Shown here: piece by piece, positions 39,754 to 52,263 of the stretch
Numbering within the stretch: position 1 is the first letter of the stretch
Layout of the letters: each line of letters starts with the position of its first letter
NCBI RefSeq assembly: GCF_900324475.1
Contig: NZ_LT992502.1
Coordinates: 2,852,001 to 2,916,000 of the forward strand
DNA length: 64,000 nt
Direction: 5' to 3'
From: Enterobacter bugandensis
Lineage (GTDB): Bacteria > Pseudomonadota > Gammaproteobacteria > Enterobacterales > Enterobacteriaceae
Translations under genes and position numbers: made by a program
The notes under the pieces: model-generated
Told to the model about the DNA's origin: nothing
The model's input: only the letters and a program-made list of their open reading frames with translations
Database searches by the model: none

Positions 39754-41526
39754 TCAGTTTTTCTCTTCCTTCTTCACCACTTCAATGCCCAGCTCGGCCA
39801 GCGCTGCCGGGTTGGCAAAGCTTGGCGCTTCGGTCATCAGACACGCTGCGGCAGTGGTTTTCGGGAAGGCGATAACGTCACGAATGTTATCGGTGCCGGT
39901 CAGCAGCATGGTCAGACGGTCGAGACCGAAGGCCAGACCCGCGTGCGGCGGTGTGCCGTACTTCAGGGCGTCCAGCAGGAAGCCAAACTTCTCGCGCTGC
40001 TCCTGCTCGTTAATACCCAGAATGCCGAACACGGTCTGCTGCATTTCACCGCTGTGAATACGCACGGAGCCGCCGCCCACTTCATAGCCGTTGATAACCA
40101 TGTCATAAGCGTTTGCCACTGCCTCTTCCGGCGCCGCTTTCAGCTCTGCCGCCGTCATCTCTTTTGGCGAGGTGAACGGGTGGTGCATCGCGGTCAGGCC
40201 GCCTTCACCGTCGTCTTCAAACATCGGGAAGTCGATAACCCACAGTGGCGCCCATTTGCTTTCATCGGTCAGGTTCAGGTCTTTGCCGAGCTTCAGACGC
40301 AGCGCGCCCATCGCATCCGCAACGACTTTCTTGTTGTCTGCGCCGAAGAAGATCATGTCGCCGTCCTGCGCACCGGTGCGCTCAAGGATCGCTTCCACGA
40401 TGTCCGCGTTCAGGAATTTCGCCACCGGGCTGGTGATCCCTTCCAGACCTTTCGCACGCTCGGTCACTTTAATATAGGCCAGACCTTTCGCGCCGTAGAT
40501 CTTAATAAAGTTGCCGTAGTCATCAATCTGCTTACGGCTCAGCGCCGCGCCGCCCGGTACGCGCAGGGCAGCCACGCGGCCTTTCGGATCGTTAGCCGGT
40601 CCCGCGAATACCGCGAACTCAACGGATTTCACCAGGTCTGCTACGTCCACCAGCTCCATCGGGTTACGCAGGTCTGGTTTGTCGGAGCCGTAGCGACGTT
40701 CCGCTTCGGCGAAGGTCATGATCGGGAAATCGCCCAGCTCAACGCCCTTCACGTCGTTCCACAGGCTACGCACCAGCGCTTCCATCACTTCACGCACCTG
40801 TTCGGCGGTCATGAAGGAAGTTTCAACATCGATCTGGGTAAATTCTGGCTGACGGTCAGCGCGCAGGTCTTCGTCGCGGAAGCACTTAACGATTTGATAA
40901 TAGCGGTCGAAGCCGGACATCATCAGCAGCTGTTTGAACAGCTGCGGTGACTGCGGCAGCGCGTAGAACTTGCCTTTATGAACGCGGGATGGCACCAGGT
41001 AATCGCGCGCGCCTTCCGGCGTGGCTTTGGTCAGCATCGGGGTTTCAATATCGAGGAAACCGTGGTCATCCATAAAGCGACGCACCAGGCTGGTGATTTT
41101 CGCACGGGTTTTCAGGCGCTGAGCCATTTCCGGACGACGCAGATCCAGGTAGCGGTATTTCAGACGCGCTTCTTCAGTGTTGACGTGGTTGGAGTCCAGC
41201 GGCAGCGCTTCGGCACGGTTGATGATAACCAGATCGGACGCCAGCACTTCGATAGCGCCCGTCGCCATGTCTGCGTTAACGTTTTTCTCGTCACGCGCAC
41301 GCACGGTGCCGGTGACCTGAATGCAGAACTCATTACGCAGCTCAGAGGCCAGCTTCAGCGCATCTGCGCGATCCGGGTCGAAGAACACCTGAACGATACC
41401 TTCACGGTCGCGCATATCGATGAAGATAAGGCTACCAAGATCACGACGACGGTTGACCCAACCACACAGGGTGACCTGCTGTCCGACGTGGGACTGACGC
41501 AGCTGCCCGCAATATTCTGTACGCAT
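39754..41526 (-). CDS. aspS: AspS, aspartyl-tRNA synthetase
   Basis: AspS charges tRNA-Asp. The 590-residue class IIb enzyme has the N-terminal OB-fold anticodon-binding domain (about 1-105), the catalytic core with motif 2 ([20 protein letters not shown]), the bacterial insertion domain (about 290-415) and motif 3 (GLAFGLDRL) near the C-terminus. Length equals that of E. coli AspS. It is the first gene of aspS-nudB-yebC-ruvC. Confidence 0.97.
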   Translation of the reverse strand: MRTEYCGQLRQSHVGQQVTLCGWVNRRRDLGSLIFIDMRDREGIVQVFFDPDRADALKLASELRNEFCIQVTGTVRARDEKNVNADMATGAIEVLASDLVIINRAEALPLDSNHVNTEEARLKYRYLDLRRPEMAQRLKTRAKITSLVRRFMDDHGFLDIETPMLTKATPEGARDYLVPSRVHKGKFYALPQSPQLFKQLLMMSGFDRYYQIVKCFRDEDLRADRQPEFTQIDVETSFMTAEQVREVMEALVRSLWNDVKGVELGDFPIMTFAEAERRYGSDKPDLRNPMELVDVADLVKSVEFAVFAGPANDPKGRVAALRVPGGAALSRKQIDDYGNFIKIYGAKGLAYIKVTERAKGLEGITSPVAKFLNADIVEAILERTGAQDGDMIFFGADNKKVVADAMGALRLKLGKDLNLTDESKWAPLWVIDFPMFEDDGEGGLTAMHHPFTSPKEMTAAELKAAPEEAVANAYDMVINGYEVGGGSVRIHSGEMQQTVFGILGINEQEQREKFGFLLDALKYGTPPHAGLAFGLDRLTMLLTGTDNIRDVIAFPKTTAAACLMTEAPSFANPAALAELGIEVVKKEEKN

Positions 41527-41790
41527 GAGATATCCCTTAATTAGCCGCAGGCTAAATGTCGCCTGGTATGCAGGCTACTATGTCGCAGCTTTCTGTATGT
41601 CACAACTGGATGAAAAAAGGCGGCTATTATACTGGAAATTCCGCCGGACGATAAGAGCGAACCACCGCCAGACGGTCGTTTGCTGCACTCTTATTGCGCA
41701 TTCTCACAAAAATTAACAAAATTATCCGACCGATAACAGGTCATCACGTCGTAAGGTGTTACGGAAGTGATTAATTTACCTGGAGTGACG

Positions 41791-42357
41791 ATGTTAACAC
41801 TTGATGCCCGCAAAACCGCGCTTGTTGTGATTGATTTACAGGAAGGGATCCTGCCCTTCGCCGGTGGCCCACACGCAGCGGATGAAGTCGTCAGTCGCGC
41901 CGCTCGCCTGGCCGAGAAGTGCCGCGCCATCGGTGCCCCTGTGGTCATGGTGCGCGTCGGCTGGTCCGCTGATTTCGCCGAAGCGTTAAAACAGCCCGTT
42001 GATGCCCAGGCACCCGCACATGCCCTGCCGGAAAACTGGTGGACGTACCCGGTGTCGCTGGGCAAACGCGACAGCGATATCGAAGTGACTAAACGCCAGT
42101 GGGGCGCGTTCTACGGGACCGACCTTGAGCTGCAGCTTCGCCGCCGGGGTATCGACACCATTATTCTGTGCGGCATATCCACCAACATCGGCGTGGAATC
42201 GACAGCCCGTAACGCCTGGGAGCTGGGCTTTAATCTGGTGATTGCTGAAGATGCCTGCAGCGCGGCTTCCGCGGAGCAGCATCAGGGCAGCATGACCCAT
42301 ATCTTCCCGCGCATCGGACGCGTGCGCAGCACGGATGAGATTTTAAGCGCGCTATGA
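41791..42357 (+). CDS. yecD: YecD, isochorismatase-family hydrolase
   Basis: This 188-residue protein has the cysteine hydrolase triad of the family: Asp in [10 protein letters not shown], Lys in VTKRQWGAF and Cys in LCGISTNIG. It matches E. coli YecD; the substrate is unknown. ATG 41791 with GGAG upstream gives the E. coli length. Its stop overlaps the start of yecE by four bases (ATGA). Confidence 0.92.
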   Translation: MLTLDARKTALVVIDLQEGILPFAGGPHAADEVVSRAARLAEKCRAIGAPVVMVRVGWSADFAEALKQPVDAQAPAHALPENWWTYPVSLGKRDSDIEVTKRQWGAFYGTDLELQLRRRGIDTIILCGISTNIGVESTARNAWELGFNLVIAEDACSAASAEQHQGSMTHIFPRIGRVRSTDEILSAL

Positions 42358-43172
42358 TGTACGTGGGCCTGCCCCAGTGGTCGCACCCGAAATGGGTGCG
42401 CCTGGGCATTACCAGCCTTGAAGAGTATGCCCGACACTTTAACTGCGTCGAGGGTAACACCACGCTGTATGCGCTGCCCAAAGCCGAGATAGTCGAACGC
42501 TGGCGGGAGCAAACAACGGACGATTTCCGTTTCTGCTTTAAGTTTCCGGCGACCATTTCCCACCAGGCCGCGCTGCGCAACTGCGGGGACTTAACGGAAG
42601 AATTTTTCACGCGCATGTCGCCGCTGGCGAACCGAATTGGACAATACTGGCTCCAGCTTCCCGCCACGTTTGGCCCGCGCGATCTGCCCGCCCTGTGGCA
42701 GTTTCTGGATGCCCTGCCCCGCGAATTCACCTACGGCGTGGAAGTCCGACACCAGGACTTCTTTGCGAAAGGCGAAGCCGAAAAAGCGCTCAACCGGGGC
42801 CTGCTGGATCGTTCCGTTAACCGGGTGATCCTCGACAGTCGTCCGGTGCACAGCGCGGTACCGCATAACGAGGCCATCGTTGATGCTCAGCGTAAAAAAC
42901 CGAAAGTGCCGGTCCACGCCATCGTGACCGCACAGAACCCGATGGTCAGGTTCATCGGCAGCGACAATATGCAGCAAAATCAGGCGATGTTCGCCGTCTG
43001 GCTGCAAAAACTCGCGAGCTGGGAGCACACCACCACGCCGTACCTCTTTTTGCACACGCCGGATATTGCTCAGGCGCCCGAACTGGTCGATGCTCTGTGG
43101 CAGGCCTTGCAGGCCGCGGTGTCGTCCGTGGGCAGCGTCCCTTCCATCCCACAACAATCTTCTCTTTTCTGA
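42354..43172 (+). CDS. yecE: YecE, DUF72 protein
   Basis: This 272-residue TIM-barrel-like DUF72 protein matches E. coli YecE, with family blocks [10 protein letters not shown] at the start, [34 protein letters not shown] and GVEVRH. Function is unknown. It overlaps yecD by four bases, so the two are coupled. Confidence 0.92.
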   Translation: MMYVGLPQWSHPKWVRLGITSLEEYARHFNCVEGNTTLYALPKAEIVERWREQTTDDFRFCFKFPATISHQAALRNCGDLTEEFFTRMSPLANRIGQYWLQLPATFGPRDLPALWQFLDALPREFTYGVEVRHQDFFAKGEAEKALNRGLLDRSVNRVILDSRPVHSAVPHNEAIVDAQRKKPKVPVHAIVTAQNPMVRFIGSDNMQQNQAMFAVWLQKLASWEHTTTPYLFLHTPDIAQAPELVDALWQALQAAVSSVGSVPSIPQQSSLF

Positions 43173-43224
43173 TATCACCCCCTATCATAGTGAAGTGCCA
43201 TCTGCCAAAAAACAGGGAGTTAGT

Positions 43225-45372
<2,148 letters not shown>

Positions 45373-45377
45373 TTTTT

Positions 45378-45400
45378 CCCTCTGCCCCGTGGGGTGAGGG
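45378..45400. repeat. Imperfect C/G-rich hairpin after cmoB
   Basis: CCCTCTGCCCC and GGGGTGAGGG form an imperfect stem just after cmoB. It resembles the palindrome after pykA (31194-31216) and may be another copy of the same short intergenic repeat. Confidence 0.4.
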
Positions 45401-45403
45401 GAT

Positions 45404-45436
45404 AAAAAAAGGCCCCTGTTGAAATTGCAGGGGCCT
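45404..45436 (-). terminator. Terminator downstream of cutC
   Basis: GGCCCCTG (45411-45418) pairs with CAGGGGCC (45428-45435). On the minus strand it is followed by seven T, so it ends the cutC transcript. Confidence 0.85.
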
Positions 45437-45492
45437 GGTACAAGCAAGCATCATATTGGGCGACATGATGCGCGGTAAAAATCGGTACGTTG

Positions 45493-46236
45493 CTACACGT
45501 GATGACGCTCAATCAGCGACTTCATTTCCGCAACCGACTCTCCCTCTACGCCGTAGCGAGAATATTCATCCGCTTCAGCATCCGTCGACATTGACAGCCC
45601 TGTATTGCGATAACGCATGGGTGAAGGTATCCATTTCCCCGCAGAGCTGTGAAGCTCTTCCACCCCGGCGTTTAAAAACCGTTCCAGATTGCTGGCACGG
45701 ACTCCCGCACCCGCCATTATTATTGGAACACCGGAATGTGCTTTTAGTTCCGTAATTAATTGCAGACCTTTTTCCGCCGAAGACTGCTGTCCCGATGTCA
45801 GGACGCGCGCCACGCCAAGTTCGGCAAGCGTATCAAATGCTTGCAGGGGATCTTTGCACATATCAAACGCACGATGAAAGGTGACGGCCATTCCTTTCGC
45901 GGCGTCCATCACCTTACGCATCCGCGGCAGATCGACGTGACCATCCTCATCAAGCAGGCCGGTCACCAGCCCCGGGAAGCCCAGGTCACGAACCAGCGCG
46001 ATATCTTCAAGCATGGCACTGAACTCGCCCGCCGTGTAACAAAAATCGCCGCCGCGAGGGCGAATAATCGGGTGGACCGGGATGGTGACGGCCTGGCGGG
46101 CAGACTTCAACACGCCGTATGAAGGCGTTAACCCCCCTTCTTTCGGGGCGGCGCATAGCTCAATACGGTCAGCTCCCATCTGTTGCGCCGTTACGGCACA
46201 CGCCACGCTGTAACAACAAATCTCCAGCAGCGCCAT
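45493..46236 (-). CDS. cutC: CutC, copper homeostasis family protein
   Basis: The 247-residue protein is a TIM-barrel of the CutC family and matches E. coli CutC (248 residues): [39 protein letters not shown] and [12 protein letters not shown] are family blocks. It was linked to copper tolerance in E. coli, but part of that phenotype has been attributed to a small RNA at the locus, so the role remains unclear. yecM lies upstream on the same strand. Confidence 0.93.
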   Translation of the reverse strand: MALLEICCYSVACAVTAQQMGADRIELCAAPKEGGLTPSYGVLKSARQAVTIPVHPIIRPRGGDFCYTAGEFSAMLEDIALVRDLGFPGLVTGLLDEDGHVDLPRMRKVMDAAKGMAVTFHRAFDMCKDPLQAFDTLAELGVARVLTSGQQSSAEKGLQLITELKAHSGVPIIMAGAGVRASNLERFLNAGVEELHSSAGKWIPSPMRYRNTGLSMSTDAEADEYSRYGVEGESVAEMKSLIERHHV

Positions 46237-46314
46237 CTGCTTCTCCTTAAAATCAGCTTAACGCGCCATCATGGCACGCCTCTCGTTTCGTGTCTCAGCG
46301 ACGAATCACAACTC

Positions 46315-46875
46315 TCAGGCTTCGCTGGCAACGATCTGCTCAATGGTCCAGGGATGAAATTTCACGGTCACCTGCCCGTCCGTCACGGCCAGCGTCGGGT
46401 TAGGCAGACGCTCGCGCTCGCCTTTGGGTGAACTCGTCTTCACAAAAATCCCCGGCTTGCTTAACCCGTCGTCTGACAGCAGGGCCAGGGCGCGCGCGTT
46501 CAACGTTTCCGGCTCACCCGGCAGTACGATTTCGATATGCTCCCAGCCTTCGTGCGGATAGCGTTTCTCGCCCGGCCACGGCAGTTCAACCACGGTGAAC
46601 TGCCAGTGCGCCACGTTCACCGGCTCATGCAGTTTGAACAGACAAATGGGGCGTCCATTGATGATGTTCTCAGAGAGCAACTCGCCGCACTGTTCAAACC
46701 CGCGACGCCAGCGCTCGGCGGTGGCATTCTGGTGGCAGCGCAAGGAAATGTGATCCGCCGCAAGCGGCACGATATCCAGACCAAGACGGGTGGCAAGTTC
46801 TGTGAACGCCTTTGTGAAGCGCGGTAAATCTGCGGAAATATCATGCAGTTCGTCAATGGATTGCCAGTTCGCCAT
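46315..46875 (-). CDS. yecM: YecM, VOC-like protein
   Basis: This 186-residue protein matches E. coli YecM (188 residues) and has a fold related to the vicinal-oxygen-chelate superfamily. Candidate metal-binding residues are in ADHISLRCHQNATAERW and GWEHIEIVLPGE, but no activity is known. It is divergent from argS, as in E. coli. Confidence 0.92.
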   Translation of the reverse strand: MANWQSIDELHDISADLPRFTKAFTELATRLGLDIVPLAADHISLRCHQNATAERWRRGFEQCGELLSENIINGRPICLFKLHEPVNVAHWQFTVVELPWPGEKRYPHEGWEHIEIVLPGEPETLNARALALLSDDGLSKPGIFVKTSSPKGERERLPNPTLAVTDGQVTVKFHPWTIEQIVASEA

Positions 46876-47042
46876 AAGTCAGTCTCTTTTCGTGTCGCAA
46901 AGCCGCTAATTTACTCCGTTGCCCCGTTTTGACCAACCGCAGAATCCGGCTTTTTATGACTGCATGGTTATGCACGCTTTCTTAGCCTGGATTCTGAGCA
47001 ATCTTCGGGCCCCGCAATGCTGACGCCAGAAGGCATTTGCAG

Positions 47043-47048
47043 TATACT
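47043..47048 (+). promoter_or_regulatory. Candidate -10 element of argS
   Basis: TATACT at 47043-47048 lies about 67 bases before the argS start. A following stem, GCGGGC...GCCCGC (about 47075-47094), would be in the leader. The -35 is weak. Confidence 0.4.
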
Positions 47049-47114
47049 CCCGCCCTAAATTCTTTAACTGGCGCGGGCGGTTGTAAGCCCGCATCAAAAA
47101 CGTAAGGTATCCAG

Positions 47115-48848
47115 GTGAATATTCAGGCTCTTCTCTCCGAAAAAGTCAGTCAGGCACTGATTGCCGCAGGCGCACCTGCGGATTGCGAACCGCAGGTTCG
47201 TCAGTCAGCAAAAGTACAGTTTGGCGACTATCAGGCTAATGGCGTGATGGCAGTGGCTAAAAAACTGGGCATGCCGCCGCGACAGCTCGCTGAGCAGGTA
47301 CTGACGCATCTGGATCTTTCCGGCATTGCCAGCAAAACCGAAATTGCTGGTCCGGGCTTTATCAATATTTTCCTTGAGCCTGCGTTCCTGGCGAGCCACG
47401 TTGACGCGGCGCTGAAGTCTGACCGTCTGGGCGTTTCCCAGCCGGAAGCGCAGACCGTGGTGGTCGACTACTCTGCCCCGAACGTGGCGAAGGAGATGCA
47501 CGTAGGCCACCTGCGCTCCACCATCATCGGTGACGCCGCGGTACGCACCCTTGAATTCCTCGGTCACAAGGTGATCCGCGCGAACCACGTGGGCGACTGG
47601 GGCACCCAGTTCGGCATGCTGATTGCTTACCTGGAAAAACAGCAGCAGGAAAACGCGGGTGAAATGGCGCTGGCGGACCTGGAAGGGTTCTACCGCGAAG
47701 CCAAAAAGCACTATGACGAAGACGAAGCCTTTGCCGAGCGCGCACGCAGCTACGTGGTGAAGCTGCAGGGCGGGGATCAATACTTCCTCGAGATGTGGCG
47801 CAAGCTGGTTGACATCACCATGTCCCAGAACCAGCTTACCTATAACCGTCTGAACGTGACCCTGACTCGCGACGACGTGATGGGTGAAAGCCTGTACAAC
47901 CCGATGCTGCCAGGCATTGTGGCGGACCTGAAGGCCAAAAACCTGGCGGTGGAGAGCGAAGGCGCAACGGTAGTGTTCCTTGATGAGTACAAAAACAAGG
48001 AAGGCGAACCGATGGGCGTGATTATCCAGAAAAAGGATGGCGGCTACCTCTACACCACCACGGACATCGCGTGTGCGAAATACCGTTACGAAACCCTGCA
48101 CGCCGACCGTGTGCTGTACTACATCGACTCCCGTCAGCATCAGCACCTGATGCAGGCGTGGACCATCGTGCGTAAAGCCGGTTACGTGCCGGACTGCGTG
48201 CCGCTGGAACACCACATGTTCGGCATGATGCTGGGTAAAGACGGCAAGCCGTTCAAAACCCGCGCGGGCGGTACCGTGAAGCTTTCCGATCTGCTGGACG
48301 AAGCGCTGGAGCGCGCCCGTCGCCTGGTGGCAGAGAAGAACCCGGACATGCCTGCTGACGAACTGGAAAAACTGGCCAACGCCGTCGGTATCGGCGCGGT
48401 GAAATACGCGGATCTTTCCAAGAACCGCACCACCGACTACATCTTCGACTGGGACAACATGCTGGCGTTTGAAGGCAACACGGCACCGTACATGCAGTAC
48501 GCCTATACCCGCGTGCTCTCCGTGTTCCGCAAGGCGAACATTGATGAAAGCGTGCTGGCGAATGCGACAGTGACCATCACGGAAGATCGTGAAGCACAGC
48601 TGGCGGCGCGTCTGCTGCAGTTCGAAGAGACGCTGACGGTTGTCGCGCGTGACGGCACGCCGCACGTGATGTGTGCTTACCTGTACGATCTGGCGGGTCT
48701 GTTCTCCGGCTTCTACGAGCACTGCCCTATTCTGTCTGCAGAAAATGAATCGGTGCGTAACAGCCGCCTGAAGCTGGCTCAGCTGACGGCGAAGACCCTG
48801 AAGCTGGGTCTGGATACCCTGGGTATCGAAACCGTAGAACGTATGTAA
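47115..48848 (+). CDS. argS: ArgS, arginyl-tRNA synthetase
   Basis: ArgS charges tRNA-Arg. The 577-residue class I enzyme has the N-terminal Add-1 domain, the HIGH-type motif HVGHLRST (about 132-139), [10 protein letters not shown] in place of a canonical KMSKS, and the helical anticodon-binding C-terminus ending VERM. The start is a GTG at 47115 preceded by AAGG, which gives the E. coli length. A strong terminator follows. Confidence 0.97.
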   Translation: MNIQALLSEKVSQALIAAGAPADCEPQVRQSAKVQFGDYQANGVMAVAKKLGMPPRQLAEQVLTHLDLSGIASKTEIAGPGFINIFLEPAFLASHVDAALKSDRLGVSQPEAQTVVVDYSAPNVAKEMHVGHLRSTIIGDAAVRTLEFLGHKVIRANHVGDWGTQFGMLIAYLEKQQQENAGEMALADLEGFYREAKKHYDEDEAFAERARSYVVKLQGGDQYFLEMWRKLVDITMSQNQLTYNRLNVTLTRDDVMGESLYNPMLPGIVADLKAKNLAVESEGATVVFLDEYKNKEGEPMGVIIQKKDGGYLYTTTDIACAKYRYETLHADRVLYYIDSRQHQHLMQAWTIVRKAGYVPDCVPLEHHMFGMMLGKDGKPFKTRAGGTVKLSDLLDEALERARRLVAEKNPDMPADELEKLANAVGIGAVKYADLSKNRTTDYIFDWDNMLAFEGNTAPYMQYAYTRVLSVFRKANIDESVLANATVTITEDREAQLAARLLQFEETLTVVARDGTPHVMCAYLYDLAGLFSGFYEHCPILSAENESVRNSRLKLAQLTAKTLKLGLDTLGIETVERM

Positions 48849-48851
48849 AAA

Positions 48852-48880
48852 AGAAACCCGGCAAACGCCGGGTTTTTTAT
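48852..48880. terminator. Bidirectional terminator between argS and rhiN
   Basis: The stem AACCCGGC/GCCGGGTT closes an AAAC loop (48855-48874). It has A-rich sequence on the left and six T on the right and serves both converging units. Confidence 0.9.
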
Positions 48881-48882
48881 TA

Positions 48883-50025
48883 TCAGAAGTATTTCCTCAA
48901 ATACTCTGTCAGACAGAGAATCGCCATCGCCTGGCCATACGGCATCGACGTCAGCGGGATCTGGCGATAAAAATCAAGATCGCTGCCCATGCCCGTACCG
49001 AACGACGTTTGCAGCAACTCCCCTTCCGGCGAGATATTTTTCACGATGCCGCGAATCGCTTTTTCAGCAACGTCAGCATATTCAGGCTCAACATAGCGCT
49101 TCCGCACCGCTTTCAGGATCCCGTAGGCAAACCCTGCCGTGGCGGATGCCTCCAGGTACGAGTTCGGATCGTCCAGCAGCGTATGCCACAACCCGCTTTC
49201 GTCCTGACATTTTGCCAGCGCGGCGACCTGCGCCTTCAGCACCTGCACCAGATAACGGCGCACGGCGTTGTTTTCAGGCAGATCAATCAGTTCGAGGAAG
49301 TCGGGGATCACGATGGTGAGCCAGCTGTTGCCGCGCGCCCAGCGGGCCCGGGCAAAGTTATGATTGCCGTCGTAGCTCCAGCCGTGGAACCACAGCCCCG
49401 TCTCCCGGTCCATCAGGTTCTGCACGTGGAGCAGGAACTGATAGATCGCCTCCTCTACGTACTCCGGCTTATTCAGCAGCCTGCCGATTTTCGCCAGCGG
49501 CAGCACCGTCATCATCAGCGTGTCGTCCCACATCTGTTGATGATTCTCTTCCGCCAGCGTGATGTGCTGCATGCCCCCATGTTCGGTGCGTGGCATCTCA
49601 TTCATCGCCCACTCCGCCCAGCTTTCCAGCCACGGCAGCCAGGCCGGGTTTTTGCTCTCTTCGTAGCGATAGGCCAGCGTCAGGAACGGCGACATCGTAT
49701 TGACATTTTTGGTGGTGGCGCCTTCCGCAAAGCGGTCGGCAAACCAGCTGTCGATAATGTTGCGCATCCCTTCGTCGCCTGTCTGGCAGTAATACTGCCA
49801 GATGCCATACAGGCCGACGCCGTGCGTCCACTCCCATCCGGCCCAGCCTTTGGTGTCGATCACGCGCCCGTCGTCCAGCCGCAGCAAAAATTCACCCGTT
49901 TTGTCGTGGATATTGACCAGGTTGTGCGTCACTTTTTGAATCAGCGATTTCAGCTCGTCCCGGGCGATAAAACGCTCTGGCTGACGCAATAGCGGGCTAT
50001 GTTTGACAGGCCAAACTTTCATCAT
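48883..50025 (-). CDS. rhiN: GH105 unsaturated rhamnogalacturonyl hydrolase (RhiN/YteR type)
   Basis: Enzymes of glycoside hydrolase family 105 remove the unsaturated galacturonyl residue left by lyases on rhamnogalacturonan oligomers, inside the cell. The 380-residue protein has an alpha/alpha-barrel pattern with GWAGWEWTHGVGLYG, QMWDDTLMMTVLPLA (catalytic Asp of the family) and FHGWSYDGNHNFARARWARGN. It has no signal peptide, in keeping with a cytosolic role. It starts one base after rhiT, so the two are co-translated. The pair is not at this site in E. coli. Confidence 0.85.
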   Translation of the reverse strand: MMKVWPVKHSPLLRQPERFIARDELKSLIQKVTHNLVNIHDKTGEFLLRLDDGRVIDTKGWAGWEWTHGVGLYGIWQYYCQTGDEGMRNIIDSWFADRFAEGATTKNVNTMSPFLTLAYRYEESKNPAWLPWLESWAEWAMNEMPRTEHGGMQHITLAEENHQQMWDDTLMMTVLPLAKIGRLLNKPEYVEEAIYQFLLHVQNLMDRETGLWFHGWSYDGNHNFARARWARGNSWLTIVIPDFLELIDLPENNAVRRYLVQVLKAQVAALAKCQDESGLWHTLLDDPNSYLEASATAGFAYGILKAVRKRYVEPEYADVAEKAIRGIVKNISPEGELLQTSFGTGMGSDLDFYRQIPLTSMPYGQAMAILCLTEYLRKYF

Positions 50026-50026
50026 C

Positions 50027-51610
50027 TTAACCTCTGTTGTATGTCGAATTGAGTACCGCGCGATCCTTCAGCGAAGATGCCGCTGGCTTATTGCGATTCA
50101 GATAACCGATGTTGTTATTGCCCCACAGTGACTCATAAGGCATACCGGCCAGCATCTCGACGGTGGCGCGGGCGTGTGGCGTCGCTGACTCCGGCATCGC
50201 ATGACCACACTCACGCATTTTCGCGGTCTCCTCGCGCAGCGTGCTGTGGGTCTGCAAATTAAGCCTGAAGCGCAGGGAAACGAGGAAACCGCAGAACAGC
50301 ACCAGGATGGTGCCCACGCTCAGGATCAGCAGAATGGTGTGGCTCACTTCCGCAGGCTGTACCTTCTGACCGCTGACAAAGCCGGACATTTGCATCACGA
50401 TGCCCACCAGCATCACCGCACCGGCCTGTGACGCCTTACGGGTCAGGGTCATGATGCCGGCGAAAATCCCTTCCCGGCGCTGGCCGGTGATCGCTTCATC
50501 CACGTCAGCAATGTAGGTATAGGTATTCCATGGCACGTAGTTAATACCGCCGCGACCCAGCCCAGCCACCGCTGAGATCAGCAACAGCAGAGCGTAGACG
50601 TCGCTCAGACCGGCGTAATAGAGCATGGCGTAAGAGAGAGACGCCAGGCCAAACAGCACCACCACCATGCGGTAGGACGGCGCAGGTCCGAAGCGAATAC
50701 ACAGCGGGATCATCCCGATCACGGCGAGGAACTGGAAGATAGCCATCGTGCCCAGCAGGTTGGACGCCATTGACGCTTCCTGCATCAGCACAAACACCAC
50801 GTAGTAGGTGAAGACTGCGTTAAATACGTCCTGTGCGATGTAGCCGCCGAGGTACATGCCAAGATGCTGGCGGAAAATCTTGATGCGCAGCGTAGAGCTT
50901 AATTCGACAAACAGACGATTGATGCTTTGCCCCAGCGTCAGTTTCTTCTTCTCTTCTTCGGCACGCAGCGCCGCTTCAGACCACTCCTCACGCGGGCGCT
51001 CCCAGGTAAAGAACCAGACAAAGGTCAGCATCAGGGCGCACAGCACGGAGAAAACCAGGCTTGCGAAAAAGAATGAGACGGCATTGTCTTTACCGAAGTG
51101 GGTGAGCAGGATCCCCGGCAGGAAGGAGGCCAGAATCGCTGACATCTGCGCCATAGAAATACGCGCCCCGGAGAACTTGGTTTTCTGTTTGAAGTCGTCG
51201 GTCATTTCCGGCACCAGCGTCTCGTAAGGCACCAGAATCATGGTGTAGACAATATCAAACACCAGATAGGTCAGCAGGTAGTACCAGAAATTCATGTCCC
51301 CCACCCACATCAACGAGTAGCTGAACACGCACGGAATGCCTAGCAGGATAAAGAACTTACGGCGACCAAAGCGCTTTCCAGCCCAGGTCGTACCGAAGTT
51401 ATCCGTCAAAAAGCCCATTAACGGGCTGACAACAGCATCCAGCACCCTCGCAGCGGCAAAGATGAAGGTTGCTTCAATCGGTGTGAGTCCACAGAAGGTG
51501 GTATAAAAATACAAAAGCCAGGCCGCCGTCAGGGCGGTCGTACCGGCCCCGAGAAAATCGCCTGCCCCGTAAGCAAGATAATTTGCGAGTCCAATTTTAC
51601 GTGTTTTCAT
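50027..51610 (-). CDS. rhiT: GPH-family rhamnogalacturonide transporter (RhiT type)
   Basis: This 527-residue membrane protein of the glycoside-pentoside-hexuronide:cation symporter family has about 12 helices and, next to a GH105 hydrolase, best fits RhiT, which imports rhamnogalacturonan-derived oligomers in Dickeya. The N-terminal NYLAYGAGDFLG and the loop DNFGTTWAGKRFGRRKFF are family signatures. The C-terminal tail of about 75 residues after the last helix is soluble and longer than in sugar symporters such as MelB. ATG 51610 is used; an in-frame start upstream lacks support. A KdgR-like site lies upstream. Confidence 0.82.
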   Translation of the reverse strand: MKTRKIGLANYLAYGAGDFLGAGTTALTAAWLLYFYTTFCGLTPIEATFIFAAARVLDAVVSPLMGFLTDNFGTTWAGKRFGRRKFFILLGIPCVFSYSLMWVGDMNFWYYLLTYLVFDIVYTMILVPYETLVPEMTDDFKQKTKFSGARISMAQMSAILASFLPGILLTHFGKDNAVSFFFASLVFSVLCALMLTFVWFFTWERPREEWSEAALRAEEEKKKLTLGQSINRLFVELSSTLRIKIFRQHLGMYLGGYIAQDVFNAVFTYYVVFVLMQEASMASNLLGTMAIFQFLAVIGMIPLCIRFGPAPSYRMVVVLFGLASLSYAMLYYAGLSDVYALLLLISAVAGLGRGGINYVPWNTYTYIADVDEAITGQRREGIFAGIMTLTRKASQAGAVMLVGIVMQMSGFVSGQKVQPAEVSHTILLILSVGTILVLFCGFLVSLRFRLNLQTHSTLREETAKMRECGHAMPESATPHARATVEMLAGMPYESLWGNNNIGYLNRNKPAASSLKDRAVLNSTYNRG

Positions 51611-51780
51611 TGCCGTCAACCCTAAGCAAATTTGGGAGACTCCCTGCAAGTAAGGCTCATCGGGGAGTTTTTACACGGCTACAGTAAATGCAACGACGTC
51701 CTGATACCTTTCTGTTTCTGCCATCACGGGCAGGGTAAATGGCAAAAATGCAAAGAGTCGCGTCACGCGTGTCACTAATT

Positions 51781-51799
51781 TATAAAACAGCGTTTCTGT
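51781..51799. promoter_or_regulatory. KdgR-box-like operator upstream of rhiT-rhiN
   Basis: TATAAAACAGCGTTTCTGT matches the Dickeya KdgR consensus AATRAAAYRNYRTTTYATT, as I recall it, at 16 of 19 positions. It is 171 bases before the rhiT start. KdgR is encoded in this window, and rhiTN is under KdgR in Dickeya. Confidence 0.6.
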
Positions 51800-51873
51800 T
51801 GCATCAAAAGGCGAGGTCAATTTTGCGAGGCAGCCATCAGAATTGACTGATGGCTGGTGAAAAAGGCAGGCAG

Positions 51874-52263
51874 CTAGCGGTAGTTAACGATGACAGAATT
51901 ACTCTGCACCTTTAGCGCCGGGATCAAACGTCCTCCGCCCGGCACTTCCCAGATAAAACGTAAAGGTTCAATGGCCGGCACGCCGTTGAACGCCTGCGTT
52001 GTGCCATTTTCGCCGTCGATTTCCGTGCAGCGGGTCTGTGAGCAGAGGCGCACCCGCAGTCCGGCTGGCGTTGGGCCAATCAGCCTGTAGTTCCACACCA
52101 CCATCCCCATCTGACCAGAAACCGTTTCAGAGGGCGACAGCGGATTAGAAGACATGGCGACACCCCGGTTGCTGAGGGTCACGCCCATGCTGCTTGCCTG
52201 CCAGGTCCCTTCCCCGGCAGCCTGAGCCGCCAGCGGGAAGAGCAAAATCCATAGCCATTTCAT
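51874..52263 (-). CDS. flhE: FlhE, periplasmic flagellar protein
   Basis: FlhE is a small periplasmic protein of the flhBAE operon that affects flagellar export and proton leakage through the export gate. The 129-residue precursor has a signal peptide (about residues 1-16, ending AAQAA) and a beta-rich domain with one Cys pair (LCSQTRC). Length agrees with E. coli FlhE (130). Its ATG overlaps the flhA stop by one base. The inverted repeat AGCCATCAG/CTGATGGCT at 51832-51855 lies downstream, but without a T run. Confidence 0.93.
   Translation of the reverse strand: MKWLWILLFPLAAQAAGEGTWQASSMGVTLSNRGVAMSSNPLSPSETVSGQMGMVVWNYRLIGPTPAGLRVRLCSQTRCTEIDGENGTTQAFNGVPAIEPLRFIWEVPGGGRLIPALKVQSNSVIVNYR

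Noticed and set aside
39715..40950. Open frame of about 411 codons antisense to aspS
   Set aside because: It is an antisense shadow with no start signal or known family.
47205..48722. Open frame of about 505 codons antisense to argS
   Set aside because: It lies wholly within argS, which is certain by homology. Its amino-acid make-up (His, Val and Arg rich) is that of a GC-biased shadow frame, and it has no ribosome site.
51832..51855. Inverted repeat AGCCATCAG/CTGATGGCT as flhE terminator
   Set aside because: The stem is good but no T run follows on the minus strand, so I do not call it an intrinsic terminator.
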